Shown here piece after piece: positions 9,369 to 19,699 of a stretch of DNA of 64,000 nt. A model generated the notes under the pieces. That model did not search any database. It was not told the DNA's origin and was given only the letters and a program-made list of their open reading frames with translations. The first letter of the stretch is position 1. Every line of letters starts with the position of its first letter. The position numbers and the translations under genes were made by a program. Location of the stretch: the NCBI RefSeq assembly GCF_017352135.1, contig NZ_CP071454.1, positions 310,001-374,000 of the forward strand. The letters are read 5' to 3'. The stretch comes from Rhizobium lentis (GTDB lineage Bacteria > Pseudomonadota > Alphaproteobacteria > Rhizobiales > Rhizobiaceae).

Positions 9369-9542
9369 ATGACCGCCTCTCTCTCGCGCTTCGCATATGG
9401 CAGCCCGGTGCAGGCTGGCGAACGCCAGACCGTGCGTCACGTCATCGGCGCCCGCCGGCCGCAGAACGACGACAGCCTGAGGCTGCTCGGCGCCGGCCAG
9501 CGCGCCACGCGCCACAAGGGCGCTCCCAGCTACGCGTTCTAA
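9369..9542 (+). CDS. 57-residue basic small protein, unknown
   Basis: Small open frame with ATG at 9369, AAGGAA eight bases upstream, and a strong intrinsic terminator 114 bases after the stop. The product is rich in Arg, Gly and Ala (FAYGSPVQAGERQTVRHV, then IGARRPQNDD and GQRATRHKGAPSYAF at the C terminus), has no membrane segment or Cys, and is probably a soluble, basic, partly disordered peptide. I do not recognise a family. The flanking promoter and terminator make it a self-contained transcription unit, which supports it being a real gene; the transcript could alternatively act as a small RNA. Confidence 0.6.
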   Translation: MTASLSRFAYGSPVQAGERQTVRHVIGARRPQNDDSLRLLGAGQRATRHKGAPSYAF

Positions 9543-9655
9543 GTCTGAAAGCCCGTCCGTCTCCTCCCTCCCGGACAGGCCTATTGGAATGCAGTAGAGC
9601 CCGCTCGAGCGCTCCTCCCCTTGAGCTCGCGGGCATCGACCGGATAGACCGGTCC

Positions 9656-9687
9656 AAGGCGGTGCCATCGGCGCCGCCTTTTCTTTT
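9656..9687 (+). terminator. Intrinsic terminator after the 57-residue gene
   Basis: An 11-base stem (AAGGCGGTGCC at 9656-9666 with GGCGCCGCCTT at 9670-9680, one G-U pair) closes a 3-base loop and runs into TTTTCTTTT. It is well placed to end transcription from the 9243 promoter. Confidence 0.8.
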
Positions 9688-9742
9688 GTCTTGGGAAGCA
9701 TGAGAAGCGCTATGCTGTGTATGACCAAGGTCGCGGCGAGTC

Positions 9743-9938
9743 TCTTCTCCCAGCGGGGGTCCGAAGGACGGGTTGAGACCCGTGGCTCAACCCCGGTCGG
9801 TGCCGGAGCGACAGCGAGGCGATGAGGGGGCCGCACGGCATACCATTCATTGCCCTTCGCTTACGCTCAGCGCATTCGCAGCTCGCCGCTCACCCCCTCA
9901 TCTGCCCTTCGGGCATCTTCTCCCCGCTGGGGAGAAAA
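9743..9938. repeat. Rhizobial intergenic palindromic mosaic element, copy 1
   Basis: The left end CTTCTCCCAGCGGGG (near 9745) is complementary to the right end CCCCGCTGGGGAGAA (near 9922-9936), and inside lie CCTTCGGG-centred palindromes (CTGCCCTTCGGGCAT at 9902-9916). The module at 9893-9936 recurs in the opposite orientation at 14587-14635. The pattern resembles the rhizobial intergenic mosaic elements (RIME type). It ends about 10 bases before the prmA stop codon, so it is also the 3' flank of that transcript. Confidence 0.7.
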
Positions 9939-9948
9939 GGAAGCCTCG

Positions 9949-10827
9949 TCAAGGCCGATCGAAATGGATTGTCACCCAGCCATTCCGCCAGATCGTCCTG
10001 ACGTGGCGAAGCCTCGCGCCGCTATAGGCGGCAATCACTTTCCATCGCTGCGCAGCCAATATCCCCGAGAGAATTACCGAGCCGCCGGGTGCAAGATGCG
10101 TGGCGAGCTGCGGCGCCATCTTGATCAGCGGTCGGGCGAGAATATTGGCGATGATGAGATCGAAGGGGCCGTGCTCGGAAAAGGCCGTCGAATGAAAACC
10201 CGGCGCGGTCCGGGTGACGATACCCGACGCGGTGCCATTGCGGCGCACGTTCTCAGCCGCGACCCGCGTTGCGATCGGATCGATGTCGGTCGCCAAAACC
10301 GGTATGTTCTTGAGCTTGCGCACCGCTATCGCCAGCACGCCGCTGCCGGTGCCGAGATCGAGCGCGTTGCGGACCGGGCGCGAGCGCACCACGGCGTCGA
10401 TCACTTCAAGGCAGCCGGCCGTCGTGCCGTGATGGCCGGTGCCGAAGGCCTGGCCGGCATCGATCTCGATGGCGATGTCGCCGGAGCGGACCTTGTCGCG
10501 GTCATGCGAACCATGCACCAGAAAGCGCCCTGCTCTGACGGGCTTCAATCCCTCCAGCGATTTCACCACCCAGTCGACATCAGGAATGACCTCCCGCTGC
10601 AGCCGGGCATCGGGAAACGTGGTCTTCAGCGCCGCCTCGACTCGGGAGCGCACATCCGCCTCCTCCTCGGCCATCATATAGACCGAAGCTTCCCAGATAT
10701 CCTTCTTCTCATCGATCTCGGTGGTGCCGATGGCAAAGTCTTCTTCGCCGAAGACTTCGGTGAAGAGGTCGAGGATTTGTTCGGCCTCGTTTTCGGTCGT
10801 CGACACGTAAAGGCGGATTTCACTCAC
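9949..10827 (-). CDS. prmA: Ribosomal protein L11 methyltransferase
   Basis: Cytosolic SAM-dependent enzyme that methylates lysines and the N terminus of ribosomal protein L11. The 292-residue product has the N-terminal substrate-binding domain (1-95), then the methyltransferase: a GQAFGTGHHGTT block (residues 125-136), the SAM motif I ALDLGTGSGVLAI (155-167), ATDIDPIA, and the family NILA motif in LIIANILARPLI. Length is normal for PrmA. The C terminus is truncated-looking but ends cleanly before a mosaic repeat. It stands alone, 53 bases downstream of the SCO gene, which is read in the same direction. Confidence 0.95.
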   Translation of the reverse strand: MSEIRLYVSTTENEAEQILDLFTEVFGEEDFAIGTTEIDEKKDIWEASVYMMAEEEADVRSRVEAALKTTFPDARLQREVIPDVDWVVKSLEGLKPVRAGRFLVHGSHDRDKVRSGDIAIEIDAGQAFGTGHHGTTAGCLEVIDAVVRSRPVRNALDLGTGSGVLAIAVRKLKNIPVLATDIDPIATRVAAENVRRNGTASGIVTRTAPGFHSTAFSEHGPFDLIIANILARPLIKMAPQLATHLAPGGSVILSGILAAQRWKVIAAYSGARLRHVRTIWRNGWVTIHFDRP

Positions 10828-10880
10828 AATATGCGGTCTTTCCCGTTTCCGTTACCCGCCACGGTCGGGCAAGCGCCCTA

Positions 10881-11483
10881 TCACCCCTTGCTGGCGAGAT
10901 TCTCCAGCTTCTTTATCGCCGTGTCCGGGTTTTCACCATAGGCGATCGTTCCGGAAAAGCGCCCGGCCGAATCGAGCAGGAAAACGGAGGCGGTGTGATC
11001 CATCGTGTAATCACCGTTCGGATCCTTCTCGTCGACCGGGACCTTCTTGGCGTAGACACGATAACCCTTGATGACCTCGGCGATCTTGTCGGGAGAGCCC
11101 GAGATGCCGGTAATACGCTTGGACACGTTGGAAACATACTGGTTCATGATCTCGGGCGTGTCGCGCTCGGGATCGACGGTGACGAAATAGGCCTGCAGCT
11201 TGGTGCCGTCGGGGTCGACCTTCTGCATCCAGCCGTCCAGCTCGAAGAGCGTCGTCGGGCAAACCTCGGGGCAATGGGTGAAGCCGAAAAACAGCGCCGT
11301 AGGCTTGCCGCGCAGCGCCTGCTCGGTGATCGGCTGACCGCTCTGGGAGACCAGGGTAAAGGGCACGCCGAACGGAGCCTCGGCCACCACGTTTCCCGTT
11401 TTGTTGAGATAATACGTGAACCCGCCGAGAAACGCGGCAACTATCAACACAGCGACCCAGATGACGATGCGGAATGTCTTCAT
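10881..11483 (-). CDS. SCO/SenC family copper-binding protein
   Basis: Membrane-anchored periplasmic thioredoxin-fold protein that helps deliver copper to cytochrome c oxidase. The 200-residue product has one N-terminal membrane anchor (about residues 7-25) and the SCO metal site CPEVC (Cys71 and Cys75) with the distant His in DHTASVFLLD. The ATG at 11483 is selected because GAGG lies 9 bases upstream and the signal anchor starts there; an ATG two codons upstream is too close to that GAGG. The frame stays open to 11582 but adds unrelated residues. Confidence 0.92.
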   Translation of the reverse strand: MKTFRIVIWVAVLIVAAFLGGFTYYLNKTGNVVAEAPFGVPFTLVSQSGQPITEQALRGKPTALFFGFTHCPEVCPTTLFELDGWMQKVDPDGTKLQAYFVTVDPERDTPEIMNQYVSNVSKRITGISGSPDKIAEVIKGYRVYAKKVPVDEKDPNGDYTMDHTASVFLLDSAGRFSGTIAYGENPDTAIKKLENLASKG

Positions 11484-11554
11484 TGGCATGAACCTCGATC
11501 CGGCGGATATGCGCCGCCCACCCCCGAGCATGTCGCGCAAAAGCGCGCAGCGGT

Positions 11555-11640
11555 TTTGCGATAACGACATGCGTAAAAACAAAGAGCTAAAGCGCGAGGA
11601 GCGAATCTGAAAGATCGCTACGCGCTTACGCGTTCCGCGT
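11555..11640. repeat. Imperfect palindrome in the gap before mcp, probable dispersed repeat
   Basis: AAGCGCG-AGGA-GCGA faces TCGC-TA-CGCGCTT around a short centre (about 11590-11628), preceded by AAAAACAAAGAGCTAAAGCG. The layout resembles a palindrome that recurs between genes in Rhizobium genomes; no second copy exists in this window, so the repeat status is inference. The rest of the 495-base gap (to 11978) is AT-rich with no convincing gene or clear sigma factor site. Confidence 0.4.
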
Positions 11641-11978
11641 GATTATAGTCTCGGCCGTATACACGCAATTCAAGAATATGTTTTCTGACCCGTGATTTAT
11701 TGTCTCACCGGACAGCGCGGCAACTGTCGAAAAGCCGTCCCACTAAAATGAGAAAATTTCAAAAATTGCCTGCATTTGGAATGGCTTGGATCGCAGCAGG
11801 ACAGACAATCTCAAGATGGTATCGTTAGGAAAGACTTAAGCCGTCATATCTATATTTCGCAGTGCGTGCGGCCCGATAGAGCCGTTCTGACATGAAGTCT
11901 GCCGTGTGGCGAAAACCCCGGACGTCCGCATGAGGGTAGGAAAACATAAACCCAAGCGGTTTGTGGAGGGGTCTTTTC

Positions 11979-13943
11979 ATGACGAATTCAGCAGTGCGCA
12001 AGAGCCTGTCGGTCAGCCAGCGGCTCTGGACGCTCGGCGGTGCCGCTCTTTTCGGCTTCGGGACGATGCTCGGCGTCGGCTGGTACGAAAACGCCCGTAT
12101 CGACGCCGGCCTGCGCCGCGCCAGCGAGATCCAGGCGAGCGTCGACCGCATCAACGACATGCGGCTTGCGAACCTGACCCTGGTGCTAGCCGCGATGGAC
12201 ACCATCGTCGACAAGGATGACAAGACGGTACAACCGGCGCGCATCAAGCTGATGGCCGATTCTCTGGCCACACTATCCAATGGCTCGAAAGACATACGTC
12301 TGCATGCCGGCGAGATGAACGATGCCGACCTGTTGAAGAACTACGACACCGATGTCGCCGAAATGCGCAAGGCGATCGAGGTCGATCTCGTCGCACTGGT
12401 TCAGCAGGGAGCGCCCGATGCCGAATTCGACAAGATCGATGATACGATCGACGGCGCCGGCGAAGAACTGAGCAATACACTTAACAAGCTTGCCGCCGAC
12501 GGCACCGCCTTTGCCCATCAGCACGTCCAGGCTGCGAATGAAACATCGCAGCGAGCCCTCCACCTGCAGATCGGGCTCGGCATCCTCGCCATCCTCACCA
12601 TGGCCGTCCTGCAATATGTCCATGGCGGATCGATCCGCCGCGGCATCGCAGCGGTCAGCGAAAGCATGCGGCGCATCATGAACGGCGATCTTGCCAGCGC
12701 CGTTGCGGAAAAAACCCGCGGCGACGAGATCGGCGAAATGGCTCGCGCCGCCGACGCCTTCCGCCTTGCCGCAATCGAGAAGCGTGACCTCGAGGCGCGG
12801 AGCCAGAGCGACAGGCAACGCAGCGACGCCGAGCATCGCGAACGCGAAGCCGCCAAGCTCGCCGACGCCGAGGCGCTCAACGCCGCCGTCACCGCTCTCG
12901 GCGCCGGCCTCACCCGGCTGTCGGCGGGCGACGTGACCGTGACGATCGACCAGCCATTCCGCGAAGAGCTGGAACGCCTGCGTCTGGACTTTAACCAGAC
13001 GACCGCGACGCTGCGCAAGGCGATGAGCGACATTGCCATCAACAGCAGCTCGATCGAGGCCAACAGCCGTCAGATGCGCGCTGCGGCCGACGATCTCGCC
13101 AAACGCACCGAGCAGCAGGCCGCCTCGCTGGAAGAGACGTCGGCCGCACTCGATCAGATCACCGCCACTGTCCGCAACGCCACCAGCCGCGCCGAGGAAG
13201 TCGGCCACATGGTCTCCCACACCCGTGAGAATACCGCAAAGTCCGACATCGTCGTCGGCGATGCGATGGCCGCCATGCAGCGAATCGAAGGCGCCTCGCG
13301 CGAGATCGGCAAGATCATCAACGTCATCGACGAGATCGCCTTTCAGACGAACCTGCTCGCGCTCAACGCCGGCGTCGAAGCCGCGCGTGCCGGCGAGGCC
13401 GGCAAGGGTTTTGCCGTCGTTGCCCAGGAAGTGCGCGAACTCGCCGGCCGTGCTGCAGGCGCCGCCAAGGATATCAAGGCCTTGATCGGCAAATCCGGCG
13501 ACGAGGTGAAGACCGGCGGCGAACTGGTGACGGCCGCCGGTGAAGCGCTTCGCCAGATCGGCGAAGATGTTCTGCGCATCGACGAACATGTTAAATCAAT
13601 TGTAACCTCTGCGCGCGAACAATCGGTCGGATTGAACGAAATCAACACATCCATCAGCCAGATGGATCAGGTCACGCAGAAGAACGCGGCCATGGTGGAA
13701 GAGACGAATGCCGCAAGTCATACGCTCGCCATCGACGCGGAAAACCTGACGCAACTGGTCAGGCAATTCAAGATCGGCGAGGGCATGAGCGCCCGGCAAA
13801 CGCCGCGAGAGGCAACCGCCGCCTCGCATTCGAGACCTTCTCCCGCACGCAGCCTGATCGGCAAAGTCGCGGGCGCATTCAACGGCGGCTCTGCCGCCAA
13901 AGCCATCGCCTCTCCTGCCGGGGATAACTGGGAAGAATTCTGA
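11979..13943 (+). CDS. Methyl-accepting chemotaxis protein
   Basis: Transmembrane chemoreceptor of 654 residues. TM1 (about 16-36) and TM2 (about 196-214) flank a 155-residue helical periplasmic sensor of the four-helix-bundle type. HAMP begins near 217, a second HAMP-like segment lies near 310-350, and the signalling domain (about 370-600) contains the highly conserved tip [20 protein letters not shown]. The last residues DNWEEF resemble the NWETF tether that binds CheR and CheB in other bacteria. The ATG at 11979 has GGAGGGG seven bases upstream; a TTG at 11961 is rejected. cheW follows after 2 bases, so receptor and coupling protein are made together. The ligand is unknown. Confidence 0.95.
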   Translation: MTNSAVRKSLSVSQRLWTLGGAALFGFGTMLGVGWYENARIDAGLRRASEIQASVDRINDMRLANLTLVLAAMDTIVDKDDKTVQPARIKLMADSLATLSNGSKDIRLHAGEMNDADLLKNYDTDVAEMRKAIEVDLVALVQQGAPDAEFDKIDDTIDGAGEELSNTLNKLAADGTAFAHQHVQAANETSQRALHLQIGLGILAILTMAVLQYVHGGSIRRGIAAVSESMRRIMNGDLASAVAEKTRGDEIGEMARAADAFRLAAIEKRDLEARSQSDRQRSDAEHREREAAKLADAEALNAAVTALGAGLTRLSAGDVTVTIDQPFREELERLRLDFNQTTATLRKAMSDIAINSSSIEANSRQMRAAADDLAKRTEQQAASLEETSAALDQITATVRNATSRAEEVGHMVSHTRENTAKSDIVVGDAMAAMQRIEGASREIGKIINVIDEIAFQTNLLALNAGVEAARAGEAGKGFAVVAQEVRELAGRAAGAAKDIKALIGKSGDEVKTGGELVTAAGEALRQIGEDVLRIDEHVKSIVTSAREQSVGLNEINTSISQMDQVTQKNAAMVEETNAASHTLAIDAENLTQLVRQFKIGEGMSARQTPREATAASHSRPSPARSLIGKVAGAFNGGSAAKAIASPAGDNWEEF

Positions 13944-13945
13944 CC

Positions 13946-14413
13946 ATGAACAACAGTGCCATCAAACAGTCGGGCGCCTATCTCGAAATCGTTTCGTTCC
14001 ATCTGGGCGACCAGGAATTCTGCATCGATATCATGGCCATCCGCGAAATCCGCGGCTGGGCGCCGGTGACGCCGATGCCGCATACTCCGCCCTACGTTCT
14101 CGGTCTCATCAACCTGCGCGGCGCGGTCATCCCGGTCATCGACATGGCCTGCCGCCTCGGCATGAAGATGACCGAACCTTCCGAGCGCTCGGCGATCATC
14201 GTCACCGACATCGCCGGCAAGCTGGTCGGCCTGCTGGTCGAGCAGGTTTCCGACATGATGACCATCAAGAGCGAAGACCTGCAGCCGCCGCCGGAAATCA
14301 TCCCGGAAGCCCAGCGCGCCTTCTGCCGCGGCATCGTCGCGCTGGAAAAGACCATGGTCTGCTTCCTGAACCTCGATACGGTCATTGCCGACGAGCTGAA
14401 TCAGGCTGCTTGA
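13946..14413 (+). CDS. cheW: Chemotaxis coupling protein CheW
   Basis: 155-residue cytosolic adaptor that links receptors to the CheA kinase. Typical CheW-domain blocks are visible: VSFHLGDQEFCIDIMAIREI near the N terminus, YVLGLINLRGAVIPVIDM in the middle, and VSDMMTIKSEDLQPPP towards the end. The ATG lies 2 bases after the mcp stop, so translation is probably coupled. No cheA, cheR or cheB is in the window; this is a satellite receptor-adaptor pair. Confidence 0.95.
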   Translation: MNNSAIKQSGAYLEIVSFHLGDQEFCIDIMAIREIRGWAPVTPMPHTPPYVLGLINLRGAVIPVIDMACRLGMKMTEPSERSAIIVTDIAGKLVGLLVEQVSDMMTIKSEDLQPPPEIIPEAQRAFCRGIVALEKTMVCFLNLDTVIADELNQAA

Positions 14414-14434
14414 TTTTATCTGAATATGGAATTC

Positions 14435-14459
14435 GAAGGCCCGGTTCGTCCGGGCCTTC
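14435..14459 (+). terminator. Terminator after cheW
   Basis: A perfect 10-base stem (GAAGGCCCGG with CCGGGCCTTC) closes a 5-base loop 21 bases after the cheW stop. The following T-run is weak (TCCGTTTC). Confidence 0.7.
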
Positions 14460-14498
14460 TCCGTTTCGGTCTGGAGAGTTAGCTGACTTTGTGTGCAG

Positions 14499-14635
14499 CC
14501 CCCTCACCCTAACCCTCTCCCCAGAGGGTAGAGGGGACGTGACAAACGAAGCCTCGACAGTATGCGGAGACGGTACGGCAGATCCACCTTCTCCCCAGCG
14601 GGGAGAAGGTGGCCCGAAGGGTCGGATGAGGGGGC
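14499..14635. repeat. Rhizobial intergenic palindromic mosaic element, copy 2
   Basis: Contains CTCTCCCCAGAGGG, a perfect CCTTCTCCCC-AGC-GGGGAGAAGG hairpin (about 14587-14608) and the CCCGAAGGGTCGGATGAGGGGG end. The right half is the reverse complement of the 9893-9936 module of copy 1, with a few differences, so this is the same family inverted. It lies between the convergent cheW and creA genes. Confidence 0.7.
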
Positions 14636-14668
14636 CAGCGGCACATCAGAAGAAAGGATCTCCAGCCC

Positions 14669-15160
14669 CTACGGCTTCCCGTTCTTCCATGTCACATTCT
14701 GCCCATAAAGCGGAATGGTCGAGATCGACATCTTCGCCGAGCCATCGGTCAGTTGGCGCGAATGGGCGAGATAGATCAGCGTGTCGTTGGTCTTGTCGTA
14801 GATGCGGTTGACAACAAGCGTCTTCCAGATCAGCGACATGCCCTGGCGGAACACTTCGCTGCCGTCCTTGGATAGGTCGATGTTGCCGATCTCAATCGGT
14901 CCGGTCTGGCGGCAGGCGATGGAATTGTTGGAGGGATCTTCGAACCAGTTGCCGTTCTTGAGACGATCGATCAGGCTGCGGTCGAAATAGGTGACGTGGC
15001 AGGTGACGCCCTTGACCTCGGGATCGGAAACCGCCTCGACCATGATATCGTTGCCGATCCAGTCGACCCCGACCTTGCCGACGACCTCGGCCGAGGCTGC
15101 GCCCGCTGAAACAGCGGCGAAGGAAAATGCGGCGAGAAAAAACGTGCTCAGCTTGGACAT
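14669..15160 (-). CDS. creA: CreA family periplasmic protein
   Basis: 163-residue secreted protein with an N-terminal signal peptide (FFLAAFSFAAVSAGAASA, cut after about residue 24). The mature part matches the CreA family: VGKVGVDWIGNDIMVEA, DPEVKGVTCHVTYF, the two Cys of CHVTYF and SIACRQTGPIEI, and VFRQGMSLIWKTLVV. The biochemical role of CreA is not known. The ATG at 15160 has GGGAG eight bases upstream; longer in-frame starts add unrelated residues. Confidence 0.9.
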   Translation of the reverse strand: MSKLSTFFLAAFSFAAVSAGAASAEVVGKVGVDWIGNDIMVEAVSDPEVKGVTCHVTYFDRSLIDRLKNGNWFEDPSNNSIACRQTGPIEIGNIDLSKDGSEVFRQGMSLIWKTLVVNRIYDKTNDTLIYLAHSRQLTDGSAKMSISTIPLYGQNVTWKNGKP

Positions 15161-15238
15161 GGCGGCTCCCTGGATGATCCGCATTCTAGATAAGCATGCA
15201 CCCGGCCTTTGCAAGAAATCGCCGCTGCGACACAGCGC

Positions 15239-15904
15239 TCATGCTTTTCGGCAGGTGCAGGGCGCATAGCCCTTCGCCGTCAGCCGCCCCGGCGTCATGC
15301 CGATCAGTGCCGGGACTGCCTCCACGGCTTTCGCCTTGACCGCCTTCGCCATCTCGATCGCCGCCGATGCGCAGACCACCGCATCCTCGGCGGCATTATG
15401 GTGCATGAAACGCAGGCCGAGATGTTCCGCGATCAGGTTCAGCCGGTGCGAGAGGAAATGCGGCCAGATGCGCTGAGCCATCTTCAGGCTGCAGAGATAG
15501 GTCAGTTCAGGATAGGATTGCCGGTAGAGATCGAGGCTCGCCCGCCAGACGCTGAAATCGAAGGCGGCATTGTGGGCGATCATCGTCGCGCCGCGAAAAT
15601 CATCATAGAACTCGTCCATCACCTCGGGAAATTCAGGCGCGTCCTCGACATGCTCCGGCCGGATGCCGTGGATGGCAATGTTCATGCCGGAAAAGCGCAT
15701 GTCCCTGGGTCGGATCAACCGCTCCTCGACTCGTGTCACCCTGCCCTCCTCGATCCAGGCAAGGCCGACGGAACAGGCGCTGCCGCGCTGCTCGTTGGCG
15801 GTCTCGAAATCGATGGCGATGGTCTTCAAGGGCAAAATCCGAATCGTCTGCCCTACCGGAATAATCTCAGCCGCAGGCGAAGGCAAATTCCGGCCTGTTG
15901 ACAT
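15239..15904 (-). CDS. 3'-5' exonuclease of the DnaQ/DEDDh fold
   Basis: Nuclease domain with the DEDDh acidic residues: Asp and Glu in TIAIDFETAN, Asp in MIAHNAAFDFSVW, and His/Asp in HNAAEDAVVCA. This is the short epsilon-like exonuclease form, probably in DNA repair or RNA/oligonucleotide trimming; it is not the full polymerase epsilon subunit. The start is uncertain: homology begins at KTIAIDFE, preceded by a TTG at 15829, while ATGs at 15904 and 15934 add an unconserved leader; none has a good ribosome-binding site. The C terminus carries CTCRKA, an unusual Cys-containing tail. Confidence 0.85.
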   Translation of the reverse strand: MSTGRNLPSPAAEIIPVGQTIRILPLKTIAIDFETANEQRGSACSVGLAWIEEGRVTRVEERLIRPRDMRFSGMNIAIHGIRPEHVEDAPEFPEVMDEFYDDFRGATMIAHNAAFDFSVWRASLDLYRQSYPELTYLCSLKMAQRIWPHFLSHRLNLIAEHLGLRFMHHNAAEDAVVCASAAIEMAKAVKAKAVEAVPALIGMTPGRLTAKGYAPCTCRKA

Positions 15905-16099
15905 CTGCACGCAAATGGGGAAACTTTTGCGCATGATCAACTCTGTGACATCAACCACCCATCATATCGCCACGACCCTTCCAGGGTTCGCGGGAGCGAT
16001 GGTGCGTCACTAGCCATCCAATCTTCCCGAAGACCCTGCCGAGGCGAGCAGGGTTTTTCGAAATCCGGCTCTCCTCCTGAACTCCAAGGAGAGCATTCA

Positions 16100-16636
16100 A
16101 TGTCAGACAACGAACAGAATGAACCCCGCGACCGACCGCGCCTGCCGGACGGCGTCGTCGTGCGCGCCAGACGCCTTTCCGATGCCGAGGAGATTACCGA
16201 TCTCATCAATTTGCCTGGTTATCGCGCCGGCACGCTACGGCCGCCTTACCAGCGGGTCGAAGAGGTCCGCAAGCACATGGAAAATCCTTCGCCGGGCGCG
16301 CTCGACCTCGTGGTCACCCTGGACGGCAGGATCGTCGGCAACTGCGGTCTCAACCGCCTCGGCGGCCGCCGGCAGCATGTCGCCAGCATCGGCATGGGCG
16401 TGCATGACGATTTCACAGGCCGCGGTTTCGGCCGCATCTTGCTTGGCGCGATGGTCGACGCCGCCGACGACTGGCTCGACATCAAGCGGCTCGAACTGAC
16501 CGTCTACACGGACAATGAGCCGGCGATCGCCCTCTACGAAAAATTCGGTTTCGAAAAGGAAGGGCTTCTGCGCGCCTTCGCCTTCCGCGCCGGCCAATAT
16601 GTCGACGCCTATACGATGGCGCGGTTGAGAAGCTGA
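16100..16636 (+). CDS. GNAT family N-acetyltransferase
   Basis: 178-residue single-domain acetyltransferase. Visible GNAT features are the N-terminal VVVRARRLSDAEEITDLIN, strand 4 HVASIGMGVHDDF, the acetyl-CoA loop GRGFGRILLGAM, and the C-terminal YTDNEPAIALYEKFGFEKEG motif typical of RimJ/RimI-like or YhhY-like members. It transfers acetyl from acetyl-CoA to an amine; the substrate is not known. AAGGAGA lies nine bases before the ATG. Confidence 0.93.
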   Translation: MSDNEQNEPRDRPRLPDGVVVRARRLSDAEEITDLINLPGYRAGTLRPPYQRVEEVRKHMENPSPGALDLVVTLDGRIVGNCGLNRLGGRRQHVASIGMGVHDDFTGRGFGRILLGAMVDAADDWLDIKRLELTVYTDNEPAIALYEKFGFEKEGLLRAFAFRAGQYVDAYTMARLRS

Positions 16637-16697
16637 AACAAAAACGCCGGTTTAACACCCGCCTTGGATCATCTGGAGAGGTTGTAAACTACTCTTC

Positions 16698-16776
16698 CGT
16701 CATGCTCGGGCTTGTCCCGAGCATCTGCAACGGTAGCAGATCCTCGGCACAAGGCTGCACAAGGCCGAGGATGACG
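16698..16776. repeat. Palindromic intergenic element
   Basis: The ends CGTCATGCTCGG and CCGAGGATGACG are near-inverted. Inside are two hairpins: GCTCGGG-CTTGT-CCCGAGC and CCTCGGC with GCCGAGG. It lies between the convergent acetyltransferase and ligA genes and probably serves as a structured 3' end. Similar elements are common between alphaproteobacterial genes; only one copy is in this window. Confidence 0.55.
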
Positions 16777-16811
16777 CCGAGTAAACCGCGAAGTTCCGGA
16801 CCTGCCTTGGA

Positions 16812-18974
<2,163 letters not shown>

Positions 18975-19070
18975 TCACTCCAGAGAATCTGGCCAGAAAT
19001 CTGCATTGTTTTTAGAGCAAAATTGCCGGATGAAAAGGGAGGCCGCGTATGCCGCATCGGGAAGATTGGC

Positions 19071-19607
19071 CTACCTATCCTGTACCCAATCGCTCGCATT
19101 CCGCAGCCGGATGCCGCTGACATGCAGGCCGGTGTCCCAAAGACTCTTCAACGGCCGAAGACTATCGACCACCCTGAGGTCCACGCCGCGCGGCGCAAAC
19201 TCCCGGTCGAACCGCGAGATGGCGGTGCGCGCAATGGGAACAACGCGTCTGCGGGCCACCCACATGCCCGCATCATCCAAATCCTCGAAGTCCCCAGCCG
19301 GCAGCTCGTAGCGATGGATCGTCTCCACCGAGAGCCTTTCCAACCAATGACGTTCGACATAGGCAGCGGCCCGGCAATCCCCGAGCCAGCGTCGCCGCTC
19401 GGCCGCCGGCGTCTCGGGTGTCGCCCAGATCAGGACGCGCGGGCAATCGCGCGGAAAGAGATACATGAAGTCATGATCGCCATCGATCGCCCAGACAAGC
19501 GGACCGTTCAGCCATTCCTGGCCGGCCCGACGGATTGAGGGAATGCGAACAGGGCGCGGCTCGAACGCAGCAATATCGGGGTTATCGCTGAAATGGAAAA
19601 GGCGCAT
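19071..19607 (-). CDS. Conserved hypothetical protein (DUF6886-like)
   Basis: 178-residue soluble protein opening with MRLFHFSDNPDIAAFEPRP, followed by PLVWAIDGDHDFMYLFPRDCPRV; this arrangement recalls the DUF6886 family, but the assignment is from memory. It has many Arg and Trp residues and no signal or membrane segment. The first part (HFS, then DxxxFxPRP, then VWAID) looks like the start of ADP-ribosyl-transferase-like small-molecule-binding folds, which is only a structural guess. It sits between recN and ligA on the same strand. Function unknown. Confidence 0.75.
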   Translation of the reverse strand: MRLFHFSDNPDIAAFEPRPVRIPSIRRAGQEWLNGPLVWAIDGDHDFMYLFPRDCPRVLIWATPETPAAERRRWLGDCRAAAYVERHWLERLSVETIHRYELPAGDFEDLDDAGMWVARRRVVPIARTAISRFDREFAPRGVDLRVVDSLRPLKSLWDTGLHVSGIRLRNASDWVQDR

Positions 19608-19699
19608 GGCAACGGATCGTCGCGGATCGGGATGCTACGGATTAGCGCAAAGCGAGACGTTCGTCACCGCCGTCGGCCTGACCGAGAGCTCAATTGCAA

